Shown here: positions 34,316 to 43,567 of the stretch, piece after piece | Position numbering within the stretch: the stretch's first letter is position 1 | How the letters are laid out: each line of letters starts with the position of its first letter | Origin: Arcticibacterium sp047623945 | GTDB taxonomy: Bacteria; Bacteroidota; Bacteroidia; Cytophagales; Spirosomataceae | Direction of reading: 5' to 3' | NCBI GenBank assembly: GCA_047623945.1 | Contig: JBLHOT010000007.1 | Location: forward strand, 18,399 to 82,398 | Length of the DNA: 64,000 bases | Program-made: the position numbers and the translations under genes | The notes under the pieces: model-generated | Told to the model about the DNA's origin: nothing | What the model saw: only the letters and a program-made list of their open reading frames with translations | Databases searched by the model: none

Positions 34316-36061
34316 CTAAAGTCCCCCACCCTTAACTCCTTTCATTATAAATTCTGATGCTCGCATTGATAATGCCAAAATAGTCCAAGTAGGGTTTTTA
34401 TCTGCCTGCGACACGAAGGCACCGCCGTCTACTACAAAGAGGTTTTTTACATCATGGGCCTGATTATTTCCATTCAAAACCGACTTATTTGGATCTGAAC
34501 CCATTCTAACTGTTCCTACCTCATGAATAATTTGACCCGGATTAGCCAATCCATAATCATTGCTGGCATCTGGTTTTTTACCCATGGCTACACCACCCAT
34601 GGCTTCAATAATATTCTCAAAGGTATCCTGCATGTGTTTGGCTTGCTTACGCTCAAAGTCGCTCCATTTATAATTAAACCTTAGAACAGGTATACCCCAT
34701 TTGTCTACCACATTTGGGTCTATTTCGCAGTAATTATCCTCTCTAGCTACAGCCTCTCCTCTACCAGCCATATGAATCATAGAGCCATAAAAACGTCTAT
34801 AATCATCTTTCAATGAGGCTCCATATCCACCAGCCTTTTTCATAGAACCATCACGGGTAGGGAATTTACCATTTAGGTTTTCCATACCAAATCCGAAACC
34901 ATATGAGGGCTGTGTCATTCCACCGCCATACTCAATATGGTAACCTCTTGGGAAGTCTAGTTTTGAATTATCTAACCACCATGGCGAATACACGTGTAAA
35001 CCGCCTACGCCATCTTCATTATATCTTTTTCTATCTGTCAAACCTGGCACAAAACCAGCCCTAGAAGAACCCGTGGAGTCATGTAAGTACTTACCAACCA
35101 CACCTGAAGAATTTGCCAATCCGTTTTGAAATCTAGAAGATTTAGAATTCAAGAGTAATCTAGATGACTCACAGGCACTCGCTGCCAAAATCACAATTTT
35201 AGCCCTTACGGTTACTTCTTCATTCGTGTGTTTATCTACATAAGAAACTCCTATTGCTTTGCCATTTTCATCCGTTAAAACCTCCCTAGCCATGGCATTG
35301 TTAATCAGGGTTAAGTTTCCCGTTTTCATCGCTGGAATACATAAAACAGAACTAGCAGAAAAGTCTGCGTAAGCTTGACAACCTCTATTGCATTGATGGC
35401 AATAAAAACATGAACCACGTTCATTATTTATAGGTTTCGTCAATATTGATAACCTAGATGGAATAGTAGTTACGCCAGTTTTTTTATTGGCCTCCATAAA
35501 CATCAGTTCGTGTAAACGAGGCTTAGGTGCAGGCAAGAAAATACTGTCTGGGTCATCTGGTAAGCCTTCATAACTTCCAAAAACGCCCACTAGTTTTTCA
35601 ACCTCATCGTAATAAGGAGCCACATCTGAATAGGAAATTGGCCAGTTTTCACCTAGACCATCTATGTCTTTTCTCTTGAAATCTTTTGGGCCAAATCGTA
35701 AAGAAATTCTTCCCCAATGGTTTGTTCTCCCCCCTAGCATTCTAGATCTAAACCATCCGAATTTAGAGCCGTCCTTTTGAGTATAAGGTTCGCCTTCTAA
35801 TTCCCAACCACCCCAAGCGGCATCAAAATCGCCAAAGTTTCTGAATTTTGAACTGGCTCCTCTACGGGCAGATTCCCATGGGTTTTTTAGCTGTGTAATA
35901 TATTTAGGATCGGCGGGGTCATAATAACCTCCAGCTTCCAGCATACATACTTTTGCTCCTGCTTTGGTAAGTTGGTGTGCGGCCATTCCGCCTCCAGCAC
36001 CAGAGCCCACTATTAAAACGTCGTACTCTTTGGCTGTTTCTTTTATCTGAAAAGGTTTCAT
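34316..36061 (-). CDS. GMC-family flavin oxidoreductase
   Basis: A protein of 581 residues with the FAD motif YDVLIVGSGAGGGMAAHQL at residues 14-32, GGRTNHWGRISLR, and the C-terminal GMC signature HEVGTVRMGSDP, with FVVDGGAFVSQADKNPTWTI at the end. A cluster of cysteines (CFYCHQCNRGC) lies near the centre, as in gluconate 2-dehydrogenase-like members. It oxidises a sugar or alcohol; the acceptor is likely a cytochrome. There is no signal peptide of its own; the partner gene downstream carries a Tat signal. Confidence 0.9.
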   Translation of the reverse strand: MKPFQIKETAKEYDVLIVGSGAGGGMAAHQLTKAGAKVCMLEAGGYYDPADPKYITQLKNPWESARRGASSKFRNFGDFDAAWGGWELEGEPYTQKDGSKFGWFRSRMLGGRTNHWGRISLRFGPKDFKRKDIDGLGENWPISYSDVAPYYDEVEKLVGVFGSYEGLPDDPDSIFLPAPKPRLHELMFMEANKKTGVTTIPSRLSILTKPINNERGSCFYCHQCNRGCQAYADFSASSVLCIPAMKTGNLTLINNAMAREVLTDENGKAIGVSYVDKHTNEEVTVRAKIVILAASACESSRLLLNSKSSRFQNGLANSSGVVGKYLHDSTGSSRAGFVPGLTDRKRYNEDGVGGLHVYSPWWLDNSKLDFPRGYHIEYGGGMTQPSYGFGFGMENLNGKFPTRDGSMKKAGGYGASLKDDYRRFYGSMIHMAGRGEAVAREDNYCEIDPNVVDKWGIPVLRFNYKWSDFERKQAKHMQDTFENIIEAMGGVAMGKKPDASNDYGLANPGQIIHEVGTVRMGSDPNKSVLNGNNQAHDVKNLFVVDGGAFVSQADKNPTWTILALSMRASEFIMKGVKGGGL

Positions 36062-36111
36062 GTATTAACGGGGTTGAATTATTATGTACCAATCTAGCCA
36101 ATATAAATTAG

Positions 36112-36143
36112 AAAATAAAAATAAAAAGCCAATGGAATGGCTT
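36112..36143 (-). terminator. Terminator after holB
   Basis: AAGCCA (36126-36131) and TGGCTT (36138-36143) form a 6-bp stem. On the minus strand it is followed by a T-rich run (complement of the A-rich bases 36112-36125). Confidence 0.65.
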
Positions 36144-36198
36144 CTTTATGGAAAGTGAAGACAAATTGGTTTATAAAGAATTCTTACGGTCCAAAATA

Positions 36199-37296
36199 TC
36201 ACTTAATTAGGCCAGCAATCTGTAGGGAGAGATCCAAAAAAACAATCTTGGCTCTGACGTTTCTTTCTAAATGAAAAATGCCTTCATCTACCAGCTGAGT
36301 GATTTTATGAAGATTATCCATCTTAAAGGCTTTGGAGAATTTACGAACGAACTCCTCCTCTTTAGCTTCCAGTTTTACTAAGCTATCATTCCCACTGGCT
36401 ACTAAAAAAAGTTCTCGGAAAATGCTTAATGAATATTCGAAAATCTGCTTTTGATGCTCTTTAGAAAAAGTATCAAACTCGTCTGCCATTGGTACCAGAT
36501 CCATAACATTAAATGCGTAGCAAAACCTCATCCAGTTGGCAAACCAGTCGTGTTCATTTTCATTTTTAGAAGCTGAAAGCTTCAATGCCTTGTTTAAATT
36601 ACCATTGGATAAAAGTGCAATTTCCTTAGCTCTGTTTTCGGTTTGACCAGCTCGAGCCAAAAAAGTCTTGACATCTTCATCTTTAAATTTTGGCACCGCA
36701 AAACGCTGCACTCTGGATAAAATGGTAGTCAATAAATGCTGGGAATCATTGCAGACCAACAGGAAGAAAGTTTGAGATGGCGGCTCTTCCAAGATCTTCA
36801 AAATGGCATTGGCCGTTCCTATACTTAGCATTTCTGGTAGCCAAATATAAACGAGTTTATAACCGCCCTCATAAGACTTAAGAGACAAGTTTTGAATCAA
36901 CTTCCGAGCTTCCTCCACAGGTATATTCCCTTGTTTTATACTGATTGTCTCTAACCAGTCTGTAAGGTTTCCGTAAACATTTTCTCTAGCGAAGGAACGC
37001 CATTCGTTCATGAAATTCTCCGAAAGAACCTTTTTCCCTCCTGCCGTAGGGAAAATAAAAGACACATCTGGGTGAGCAAGTTTATCAATTTTAGAACAGG
37101 AAGCACATTTTCCACAAGAATCAGTCTCCGTAGAATTCTTACAATTTACATAAGCTCCAAAAGCCAAGGCTAAGGCCAAATTACCAGAACCCTGAGAGCC
37201 ATGAAATAGCTGGGCATGAGCCACATGATTCTTTTTCACCGACTGAATCAAAGTGGCCTTTTGGGCATCCAATCCTATAATATCTCCAAATCTCAT
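36199..37296 (-). CDS. holB: DNA polymerase III delta-prime subunit
   Basis: An AAA+ clamp-loader protein of 365 residues: GLDAQKATLIQSVKKNHVAH at the start, a P-loop without lysine (GSQGSGNLAL), a zinc site CGKCASC, and the SRC-type motif ILSRVQR. Loss of the P-loop lysine is normal for delta-prime, which does not bind ATP. It loads the sliding clamp together with DnaX and HolA. The gene abuts the GlmU-like gene with no spacer, so the two are co-transcribed. Confidence 0.88.
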   Translation of the reverse strand: MRFGDIIGLDAQKATLIQSVKKNHVAHAQLFHGSQGSGNLALALAFGAYVNCKNSTETDSCGKCASCSKIDKLAHPDVSFIFPTAGGKKVLSENFMNEWRSFARENVYGNLTDWLETISIKQGNIPVEEARKLIQNLSLKSYEGGYKLVYIWLPEMLSIGTANAILKILEEPPSQTFFLLVCNDSQHLLTTILSRVQRFAVPKFKDEDVKTFLARAGQTENRAKEIALLSNGNLNKALKLSASKNENEHDWFANWMRFCYAFNVMDLVPMADEFDTFSKEHQKQIFEYSLSIFRELFLVASGNDSLVKLEAKEEEFVRKFSKAFKMDNLHKITQLVDEGIFHLERNVRAKIVFLDLSLQIAGLIK

Positions 37297-38472
37297 CTAG
37301 GAATATTCTTCAGGTTTATTATCTAAAATATGCTTTAGCATATATTCCTCCTCTATACTAAGAACTAGGTTTCTACGACCCATGGTGGCATTTATGACTC
37401 CTTTGGCTTTTTCAAACCTATAATTTGTATAGCCTTCTGCCTTTCCGCCCCAAGTAAAAGATGGGATAAACTTTTCTTGGAAACCAGCTCCAAAAACATT
37501 GGCACATACACCTATTACTGTTCCTGTATTAAACATGGTACTTATGCCTACCTTAGTATAATCTCCCATGAAAGTACCACAAAAGAGCTCCCCTGTGGGC
37601 TCTAAAGCTTCGCTGTCATAATTGTATAGTTTTACCTCCTTATAATCATTTTTGAGGTTAGAGTTATTGGTATTTGCACCCAAATTACACCATTCTCCAA
37701 TATATGAGTTGCCTAAAAAGCCTTCATGAGCTTTATTAGAAAAGCCGTAGAAAATACTATTCCCCACCTCTCCACCAACTCTAGAGACTGGTCCTAGCGT
37801 AGTATTAGGTCTTATTCTAGCTCCGAAAGCCACCATACTGTCTTCTCCTATACTGGCTGGGCCTATCACCACTGCTCCTTCTTGAATCACAGCATTTTTC
37901 CCAATATAAATAGGGCCATTTTCTGCATTAAGCACGCAGGCTTTTAAGTCTACTCCTTTTTCTAAGAATATATTATGGAGGGCATATGTCCGAGTATGAA
38001 TGTCTTTTATGGCTTCAGAAGTTCTTCCTTTGGTAAGGAGTGAAAAATCATGCTCAATTTCCTGAGCGTTTAAAAGGAATAAATCAGAGAGCTTCCTTAG
38101 GACTTTGGACTCCCCTACTGCCAGCTGTTTGCTTTTACTGCTATCGTAATCACCAAACCTATCGGAGCAGTAGGCCACCACTTCTTTACCTGCTAAAATC
38201 ACTTCTCCGAAAACGAGACTATGAACCATTTTCACCAAGCCATCTGTAGGCAGGAATGAGCTATTGATGTACTTATTTTCTTTGACGGTATGGTACGCAA
38301 ATTTCTTTTGGAGATAGGCCACCGTCAGAAAAGAAACTCTGGCTTTGGTACGTTTCTCCCATTTTTCACTGATAGTCAAAGTACCCAAACGAAGGCTCGC
38401 AATGGGTCTAGTAAGCGTTAAAGGCTTTAACTGATTTCTATATGTGGGGTCTTCAAAAAGAATAATATTCAT
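37297..38472 (-). CDS. GlmU-like sugar nucleotidyltransferase with left-handed beta-helix
   Basis: A protein of 391 residues. The N-terminal part (MNIILFEDPTYRNQLKPLTL, RPIASLRLGTLTISEKWEK) is a degenerate nucleotidyltransferase domain. The C-terminal half is a left-handed beta-helix with hexapeptide repeats (IGKNAVIQEGAVVIGPASIG), as in acetyltransferases. This matches a Bacteroidota family annotated as GlmU-like or putative glucose-1-phosphate thymidylyltransferase. The role in cell-wall or envelope sugar activation is likely but the substrate is open. It ends at the base before the holB start. Confidence 0.8.
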   Translation of the reverse strand: MNIILFEDPTYRNQLKPLTLTRPIASLRLGTLTISEKWEKRTKARVSFLTVAYLQKKFAYHTVKENKYINSSFLPTDGLVKMVHSLVFGEVILAGKEVVAYCSDRFGDYDSSKSKQLAVGESKVLRKLSDLFLLNAQEIEHDFSLLTKGRTSEAIKDIHTRTYALHNIFLEKGVDLKACVLNAENGPIYIGKNAVIQEGAVVIGPASIGEDSMVAFGARIRPNTTLGPVSRVGGEVGNSIFYGFSNKAHEGFLGNSYIGEWCNLGANTNNSNLKNDYKEVKLYNYDSEALEPTGELFCGTFMGDYTKVGISTMFNTGTVIGVCANVFGAGFQEKFIPSFTWGGKAEGYTNYRFEKAKGVINATMGRRNLVLSIEEEYMLKHILDNKPEEYS

Positions 38473-38480
38473 GTCCTACA

Positions 38481-38514
38481 AAAATAAAACCTCATAGGCT
38501 GATAACCTATGAGG
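38481..38514 (-). terminator. Strong intrinsic terminator after the subtilisin gene
   Basis: CCTCATAGG (38490-38498) and CCTATGAGG (38506-38514) form a perfect 9-bp stem with a 7-base loop. On the minus strand TTTTATTTTT follows. It separates the peptidase gene from the GlmU-like gene. Confidence 0.88.
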
Positions 38515-38541
38515 CCTATGCATTTATTCTGTTTTTTGGGC

Positions 38542-40134
38542 TTACTGCTGAGCTGTCATTTGATTAGCCATTAATACTGCGTTGTAGGCATTTATTATCC
38601 CCCCGCTTACACATAATTCGCCTAAAAGTGCCTTGCCCTTTCCTCCTGGGACATTTACTATAAGGCCCTCCAGTTTTACCGAGGAGTCTAGAATAATACT
38701 TTTAAGTTGTTGGGGAGTTAGGCTAGGAAAATAAGATTTCAATAAAGCAGCTACGCCAACCACAGCCGGCGACGCCATACTGGTACCATCTTGCTCGCTG
38801 TATTTGGAATCTGGAACAGAACTGTACATGTCCACGCCTGGGGCAAAAACATCCACACCCATCCGCCCATAGTTACTAAAATCTGCTACTATGTTTTCTC
38901 CTATTTCATGTGAAGAAGCCCCCACTGTTATCCAATTAGATGCCTGCCCTCCATTTTTATAATACTTAGATGGGTATTCAGGTTTTTTGTCAATATCAGA
39001 ATTGTCATTCCCTGCGGCGGCCACTAAGAGCACACCTTTAGACTCCGCATACTTAACAGCATCATCTACCCAGATTTTCTCTGGAGAATAGGGCTTACCA
39101 AAACTCATATTTATAACCTGAGCTCCATTGTCTACGGCGTATCTAATGGCATTTGCCACATCCTTGTCTCTTTCATCTCCTCCTGGCACGGTTCTTACCA
39201 CCATAATTTTAACATTATCTGCCACACCCTTTATGCCTAAATCATTATGCCTATCAGCCCCAATAATTCCAGCCACATGGGTACCGTGCAAAGCTCTAGG
39301 GCCTCTCACCTCATTATTCCCATATTTGCCAAACTCCAGCTTTTCTGGATTATCACCTACCACAGAACGTGCATCAAAACTGGTATTGTAATTAAACTCT
39401 AATTGGTCATTAAAATGCTCCAGACCTTCTTCAACACTGGCTGCATCTACTCCCATTTCGGCCAACCTAAGCCAGTATTGCTTAGCCCTACGAGCGTTTA
39501 GGCCAATTTCAGACTCTTTTATGTTTTGTACATCTTCTTTACTAAATACATCCCGACCCAAAACCTCGGCCAAAATCTCCGTCGTTATATTCAAATTCTC
39601 CTTAAGTCCTTCATAAATAGGCAAATACTGCTCTGCCTCCTTTCTTTTTTCTACTATCTCCTTTTGAATTTTCTTAAGGGTATTGTACTCTTCTCTATAT
39701 TTCCTGAGTAGTCTTTTCTTAGGGTTTTCGCCAAAAAGGGCTTTGTACTTATTATAAAGCCTTGCAGATTCTTGCTGCTCTTGAACCACGTCTGTTCCAT
39801 CTGCTCCACCGATAAAGTCCCAACCATTTATATCATCAATAAAACCATTCCCATCATCATCTTTACCATTTCCAGGGACTTCATCTTCGTTAATCCAGAT
39901 TTTTCCTTTTAAGTCTTCATGCTCAATATCTACTCCAGAATCTATAACACCTACTATTACTGTTTCAGAAGACCTCCCTTTTAAAAGTTCTTCATAGGCT
40001 TTTTCTACGCTCATCCCGCGTAAGCCATCTTTCTCAAAATCTAGGTTAAACCAATTTGCTTTGATTTTCAAATCTTGAGAATAGGCACTTACAGACATTA
40101 AAAAAAAGGCAGACACTAGTGCAAAAGGCTTCAT
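38542..40134 (-). CDS. Secreted subtilisin-like serine peptidase (S8) with helical insertion
   Basis: A protein of 530 residues with a signal peptide ending near AYSQ. The triad is Asp65 (GVIDSGVDIEHED), His286 (HGTHVAGIIGA) and Ser452 (DGTSMASPAVVG). About 160 residues separate the Asp and His blocks beyond the usual spacing. This insertion (roughly 115-275) is rich in Lys, Glu and Arg and probably forms coiled coils. There is no C-terminal sorting domain of the type IX kind, so it may stay in the periplasm. It is a single gene with its own terminator. Confidence 0.9.
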   Translation of the reverse strand: MKPFALVSAFFLMSVSAYSQDLKIKANWFNLDFEKDGLRGMSVEKAYEELLKGRSSETVIVGVIDSGVDIEHEDLKGKIWINEDEVPGNGKDDDGNGFIDDINGWDFIGGADGTDVVQEQQESARLYNKYKALFGENPKKRLLRKYREEYNTLKKIQKEIVEKRKEAEQYLPIYEGLKENLNITTEILAEVLGRDVFSKEDVQNIKESEIGLNARRAKQYWLRLAEMGVDAASVEEGLEHFNDQLEFNYNTSFDARSVVGDNPEKLEFGKYGNNEVRGPRALHGTHVAGIIGADRHNDLGIKGVADNVKIMVVRTVPGGDERDKDVANAIRYAVDNGAQVINMSFGKPYSPEKIWVDDAVKYAESKGVLLVAAAGNDNSDIDKKPEYPSKYYKNGGQASNWITVGASSHEIGENIVADFSNYGRMGVDVFAPGVDMYSSVPDSKYSEQDGTSMASPAVVGVAALLKSYFPSLTPQQLKSIILDSSVKLEGLIVNVPGGKGKALLGELCVSGGIINAYNAVLMANQMTAQQ

Positions 40135-40260
40135 TCGGTCGAGTTTGTTGAATAAGCTGCGAAATAAGTGATTAACTGTTAGAGTTTATCATTTATTGTA
40201 AAACTCTTCATTAAACTCTTGGTAGGTACATTGTTAGAATGGTAAAGCCCCTTTGAATTT

Positions 40261-40292
40261 AAAAAAAATCCCCGTCTGAAAAGACGAGGATT
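40261..40292 (-). terminator. Intrinsic terminator after the DUF937 gene
   Basis: AATCC-C-CGTCT (40267-40277) pairs with AGACG-A-GGATT (40282-40292) around GAAA, with one internal mismatch. Eight T bases follow on the minus strand. Confidence 0.85.
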
Positions 40293-40316
40293 AAATTCCA
40301 GAATTACATCTGAATG

Positions 40317-41591
40317 CTATTTTATTTTCACAACTACCGGCCCTTCACCTTTTATGGAATAAGGTAAAACTTTCAGTCGTGAAATATCAATTCCTGATTC
40401 ATATAATAAGCCCTGAAGGCTGTAAGCCCTGTCTTCAGCAATAATCTTTGAACTGCCAGTTCCAGCTATTTCTAGGCTTTTCCCCGGATTGTCATAGAGA
40501 AAGTTAATCAATTCGCCAACAGCACCTGAGTTACTTACTTCGGCACTATTCATTTTGAAACTCAAATTGTTTATTGCGAAAAAAGACCTTGAACTTCTTA
40601 GTTTCACAGCCATTGACCTCGTATCTATCAAGGCTGGCGTTTCTATAGTAACAGTAGTGTTCTGAGGTATTTGAAGGGAGATAACTTCATCTTTTTCCTC
40701 TAAATTTCCCTCATCCACTGGGGCTTCTAGCTCAGTTTTTTGGTCCAAAGACCCTTCTTCCTTGGAGTTATTTTCATTTCTCTCCATGTCTAATTCTTCA
40801 AAAATACCATCGTCTATGGAATTCATATCGGAGGAGTCAGAAATACTCGTCACAATTTCTTGTTTAGTCTGTGGGGCCAAATACTTGTCCTTTAGAGTAT
40901 AATATGCTACTACCAGCCCTAATAAGGCTAAAAGAACCCAAGCAATCCAATTCAGTTTATCTCCTGAGGGCTCTTTACGTTTTTTGTAAACTTGACGATA
41001 CTCTTGGGTAACTTCACTTTCTACTAAATTGTTTTTGATCGGATGACGCACACCATTATCTGAAAACCCTAGAGCACTTAGTAAACTAGAAGATACTTCA
41101 GGATCAAGCGTCATTTTTTCGTTCTGAAGTCTTGAACTAAATTGATTCTTATCTAAGTTTTCTATTTTTATATTTTTGCCCATTACTCCTAAAACTAGCG
41201 GAGCTGCCAAGCTAAATAATGAACTGGCAGAAGCTTCACTAATGCCACCTAAGCTAGTTATCTTGTTGATAACTTTTTCAATGTTGTTTCCAAAAAAATG
41301 GCTATTGATATTCTTCCCGATAGTTATGAGAAGCTTCATTTTATCAGAATTCCCAAATAAGCCTAATAAGTTATCGGTTAAATCTCCAGAGTGACCGCCA
41401 TCATTAATGACCTTTAAGACAGCAGAGGCATCTCCGTTTCTTTGAGCTATTTCTTTTAGCCCCCCCAACATAGCGTTCAATGTAAGGTCAAAAGATTTCT
41501 CTACAGATTTTTTAGATTCTCCTAAAAACTGACAAATTTTCTCTTCCTCAGCTTCGCCAATTCTTGACTTCAAGCTATTTATAATTTCCAT
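40317..41591 (-). CDS. DUF937 domain protein with membrane segment and OmpA-like C-terminus
   Basis: A protein of 424 residues in three parts. Residues 1-150 match DUF937 (ALKEIAQRNGD-like helices, LFSLAAPLVLGVMGKNI). One membrane helix follows near 215-235 (WIAWVLLALLGLVVAYYTL), then an acidic linker rich in Glu and Asp. The C-terminal 110 residues look like an OmpA-type domain (FAINNLSFKMNSAEVSNSG, EDRAYSLQGLLYESGI), which in other proteins binds peptidoglycan. The layout puts DUF937 inside the cell and the OmpA-like part in the periplasm. The function is unknown. Confidence 0.8.
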   Translation of the reverse strand: MEIINSLKSRIGEAEEEKICQFLGESKKSVEKSFDLTLNAMLGGLKEIAQRNGDASAVLKVINDGGHSGDLTDNLLGLFGNSDKMKLLITIGKNINSHFFGNNIEKVINKITSLGGISEASASSLFSLAAPLVLGVMGKNIKIENLDKNQFSSRLQNEKMTLDPEVSSSLLSALGFSDNGVRHPIKNNLVESEVTQEYRQVYKKRKEPSGDKLNWIAWVLLALLGLVVAYYTLKDKYLAPQTKQEIVTSISDSSDMNSIDDGIFEELDMERNENNSKEEGSLDQKTELEAPVDEGNLEEKDEVISLQIPQNTTVTIETPALIDTRSMAVKLRSSRSFFAINNLSFKMNSAEVSNSGAVGELINFLYDNPGKSLEIAGTGSSKIIAEDRAYSLQGLLYESGIDISRLKVLPYSIKGEGPVVVKIK

Positions 41592-41695
41592 TTTCCCTTC
41601 TCAAATTGTAGTACTCTTTATTCACTCAGCAGTAGTGCATTGTTATTTACAATAATGATGCCCAAATCCTCTATTAAATGATAATCAAAAACAGT

Positions 41696-42769
41696 TTAAT
41701 AATTATTATTTATGGCCTCTAATAGCACTATATATTTAGAAACCCCACTTTTTATTTCACTTAAAAAAATGTATTCATCAGCAGAATGAGAGCGAGAAGA
41801 CTCCCCTGGGCCAAGCTTGACAGTCTCAAAAGGCATCAGAGCTTGATCTGATAATGTGGGTGAGCCATACGTTTTGAAGCCTAATTTTTCGGCAGTTTTG
41901 ACCAAAACATGCTTTTTAGAAATCCCCGAAGAATTTAATCGAATCGATCTTGGCATCACTTCACAGCTTACGTTTTTTTTAATAATCTCTATGGTCTCTT
42001 CTAAAGAATACGCATCTGTAACTCTTACATCCACTGTAAAATTGCATTCGTCAGGCACTACATTATGCTGGGCCCCAGCATGTATCAAAGTAAGAGACAT
42101 TTTCATTTCGCCCAAAGTAGCCGATTTCTTAGGAAACCTAAAAGTCCTAAACCACTCCATATCTGTCATAGCTTTATAAATGGCATTTTCTCCTTCTTCT
42201 CTAGCCGCATGCCCCGGCTTACCTTTCATTTTACAGTCTAAGACCAACAGTCCTTTTTCAGCTACCGATAAATCCATACTTGTAGGCTCTCCCACTATAC
42301 CAAATGCTATATCTGGTAGCTTAGGCAATAATGCCTCAATACCATTCTTGCCTGAAATTTCTTCCTCTGCCGTTGCGGCCAGAATTAAATTAAACTTAAG
42401 GTCTGACTTGTAAAAGAAATACTCGAATGCCGCCATCAAGGAGACCAAAGGTCCTCCAGCATCATTACTACCCAAGCCAAACAACTTATCTCCTTCTAAT
42501 ATAGGCAGGAAAGGATCCTTTGTATACGAGGCATTTGGCTTCACCGTATCATGGTGACTGTTTAAAAGTATCGTTGGTTTTTCTTTATCAAAAAACTGAT
42601 TCCTGGCCCATACATTGTTCAAATGTCTAGAGAAAGGTATGTTCCGTTCTCTAAAAAACTCCTCTATCGCATAGGCTGTTTTGTCTTCCTGCCTGCTTAA
42701 AGATGGAATACTTATAAGTTTTTTTAGCAGCGTAATGGCTCCTTCGGAAATAGTTTTATCCAAAATCAT
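41696..42769 (-). CDS. M20 amidohydrolase, ArgE-type N-acyl-ornithine deacylase
   Basis: A protein of 357 residues of the M20 zinc peptidase family: metal ligands in NSHHDTVKP and GLGSNDAGGPL, the catalytic glutamate in AATAEEEISGKNG, and the dimerisation domain after GKPGHAAREEGENA. The acetylglutamate kinase-type gene lies 13 bases upstream, so it should release ornithine from its acyl form in arginine synthesis. In some Bacteroidota the acyl group is succinyl, so the substrate could be N-acetyl- or N-succinyl-ornithine. Confidence 0.85.
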   Translation of the reverse strand: MILDKTISEGAITLLKKLISIPSLSRQEDKTAYAIEEFFRERNIPFSRHLNNVWARNQFFDKEKPTILLNSHHDTVKPNASYTKDPFLPILEGDKLFGLGSNDAGGPLVSLMAAFEYFFYKSDLKFNLILAATAEEEISGKNGIEALLPKLPDIAFGIVGEPTSMDLSVAEKGLLVLDCKMKGKPGHAAREEGENAIYKAMTDMEWFRTFRFPKKSATLGEMKMSLTLIHAGAQHNVVPDECNFTVDVRVTDAYSLEETIEIIKKNVSCEVMPRSIRLNSSGISKKHVLVKTAEKLGFKTYGSPTLSDQALMPFETVKLGPGESSRSHSADEYIFLSEIKSGVSKYIVLLEAINNNY

Positions 42770-42782
42770 TTTTTAAGTTTCC

Positions 42783-43565
42783 TTAAATCAATACCTGTGT
42801 GCCTGTTTCTCCCTTTTCCACAGCCTCTATAAGCTCATCTGCTTCGCAAATGATCACTTTCTTTACTCCTTTCTGTACGGCGTCAAAAGCGTTATCTAAT
42901 TTAGGAATCATCCCGTCATAAATAATACCTTCCTTTTTATAAGATGCATAACTCTCCGGTTTTAAAACAGGTATTACTGAATTATCATCCTCTGGGTCTG
43001 AGAGTACTCCTTTCTTTTCAAAACAATAAATGAGATTTACAATTCTTTCCCCAGCCAAGGCCGTGGCAATAGCGGAGGCTTGTGTATCTGCATTCGTATT
43101 CAAAACACCATAGTCTGGACTGTAAGTAAGTGGGGCAAATACCGGTGTAATGTTTTGCGATAGTAAAGTCTTTATTAGCGAAGTGTTCACAAGTTCAATA
43201 TCGCCTACAAAACCATAATCAATCGTTTTCACATCACGCTTTTTTGCCAAAATAACACCTCCATCTGCTCCGGTAAGACCTAGTGCATTCGTCTTTTTAG
43301 ATTGGAGGCTAGCTACTATCTTCTTATTCACTAAGCCACCATATACCATCGTAACCACTTCACGCATTGGCTCATCCGTAATTCGCCTTCCTTCTATCAT
43401 CTTGGTTTTCACACCTAACTTCTTGGCAATTTCGGTCGCTATTTTACCACCACCATGCACTAAAATCTTATCTCCTTTTAAACTGGCAAAAGCCGTAAGA
43501 AACCTTTCAAGCTTGGCTTCATCATTGACTACGTTTCCTCCAATCTTTACAATATTAATAGGCAT
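42783..43565 (-). CDS. argB: Acetylglutamate kinase (or N-succinylglutamate kinase)
   Basis: A protein of 260 residues of the amino-acid kinase family: IVKIGGNVVND, the glycine loop VHGGGKIATEIAKKLG, GLTGADGGVI, and VLNTNADTQASAIATALAGE. It phosphorylates the side-chain carboxylate of N-acylglutamate in arginine synthesis. Located between adenine deaminase (2-base gap) and the ArgE-type gene (13 bases), all on the minus strand. In the Bacteroidetes arginine route the acyl group may be succinyl. Confidence 0.9.
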   Translation of the reverse strand: MPINIVKIGGNVVNDEAKLERFLTAFASLKGDKILVHGGGKIATEIAKKLGVKTKMIEGRRITDEPMREVVTMVYGGLVNKKIVASLQSKKTNALGLTGADGGVILAKKRDVKTIDYGFVGDIELVNTSLIKTLLSQNITPVFAPLTYSPDYGVLNTNADTQASAIATALAGERIVNLIYCFEKKGVLSDPEDDNSVIPVLKPESYASYKKEGIIYDGMIPKLDNAFDAVQKGVKKVIICEADELIEAVEKGETGTQVLI

Positions 43566-43567
43566 AG

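Noticed and set aside
36199..37296. HolB P-loop lacks the usual lysine
   Set aside because: Delta-prime clamp-loader subunits normally lack a working P-loop, so this is not damage.
41856..42413. Two open frames antisense to the ArgE-type gene
   Set aside because: Both overlap a conserved enzyme gene and look like codon-bias shadows.
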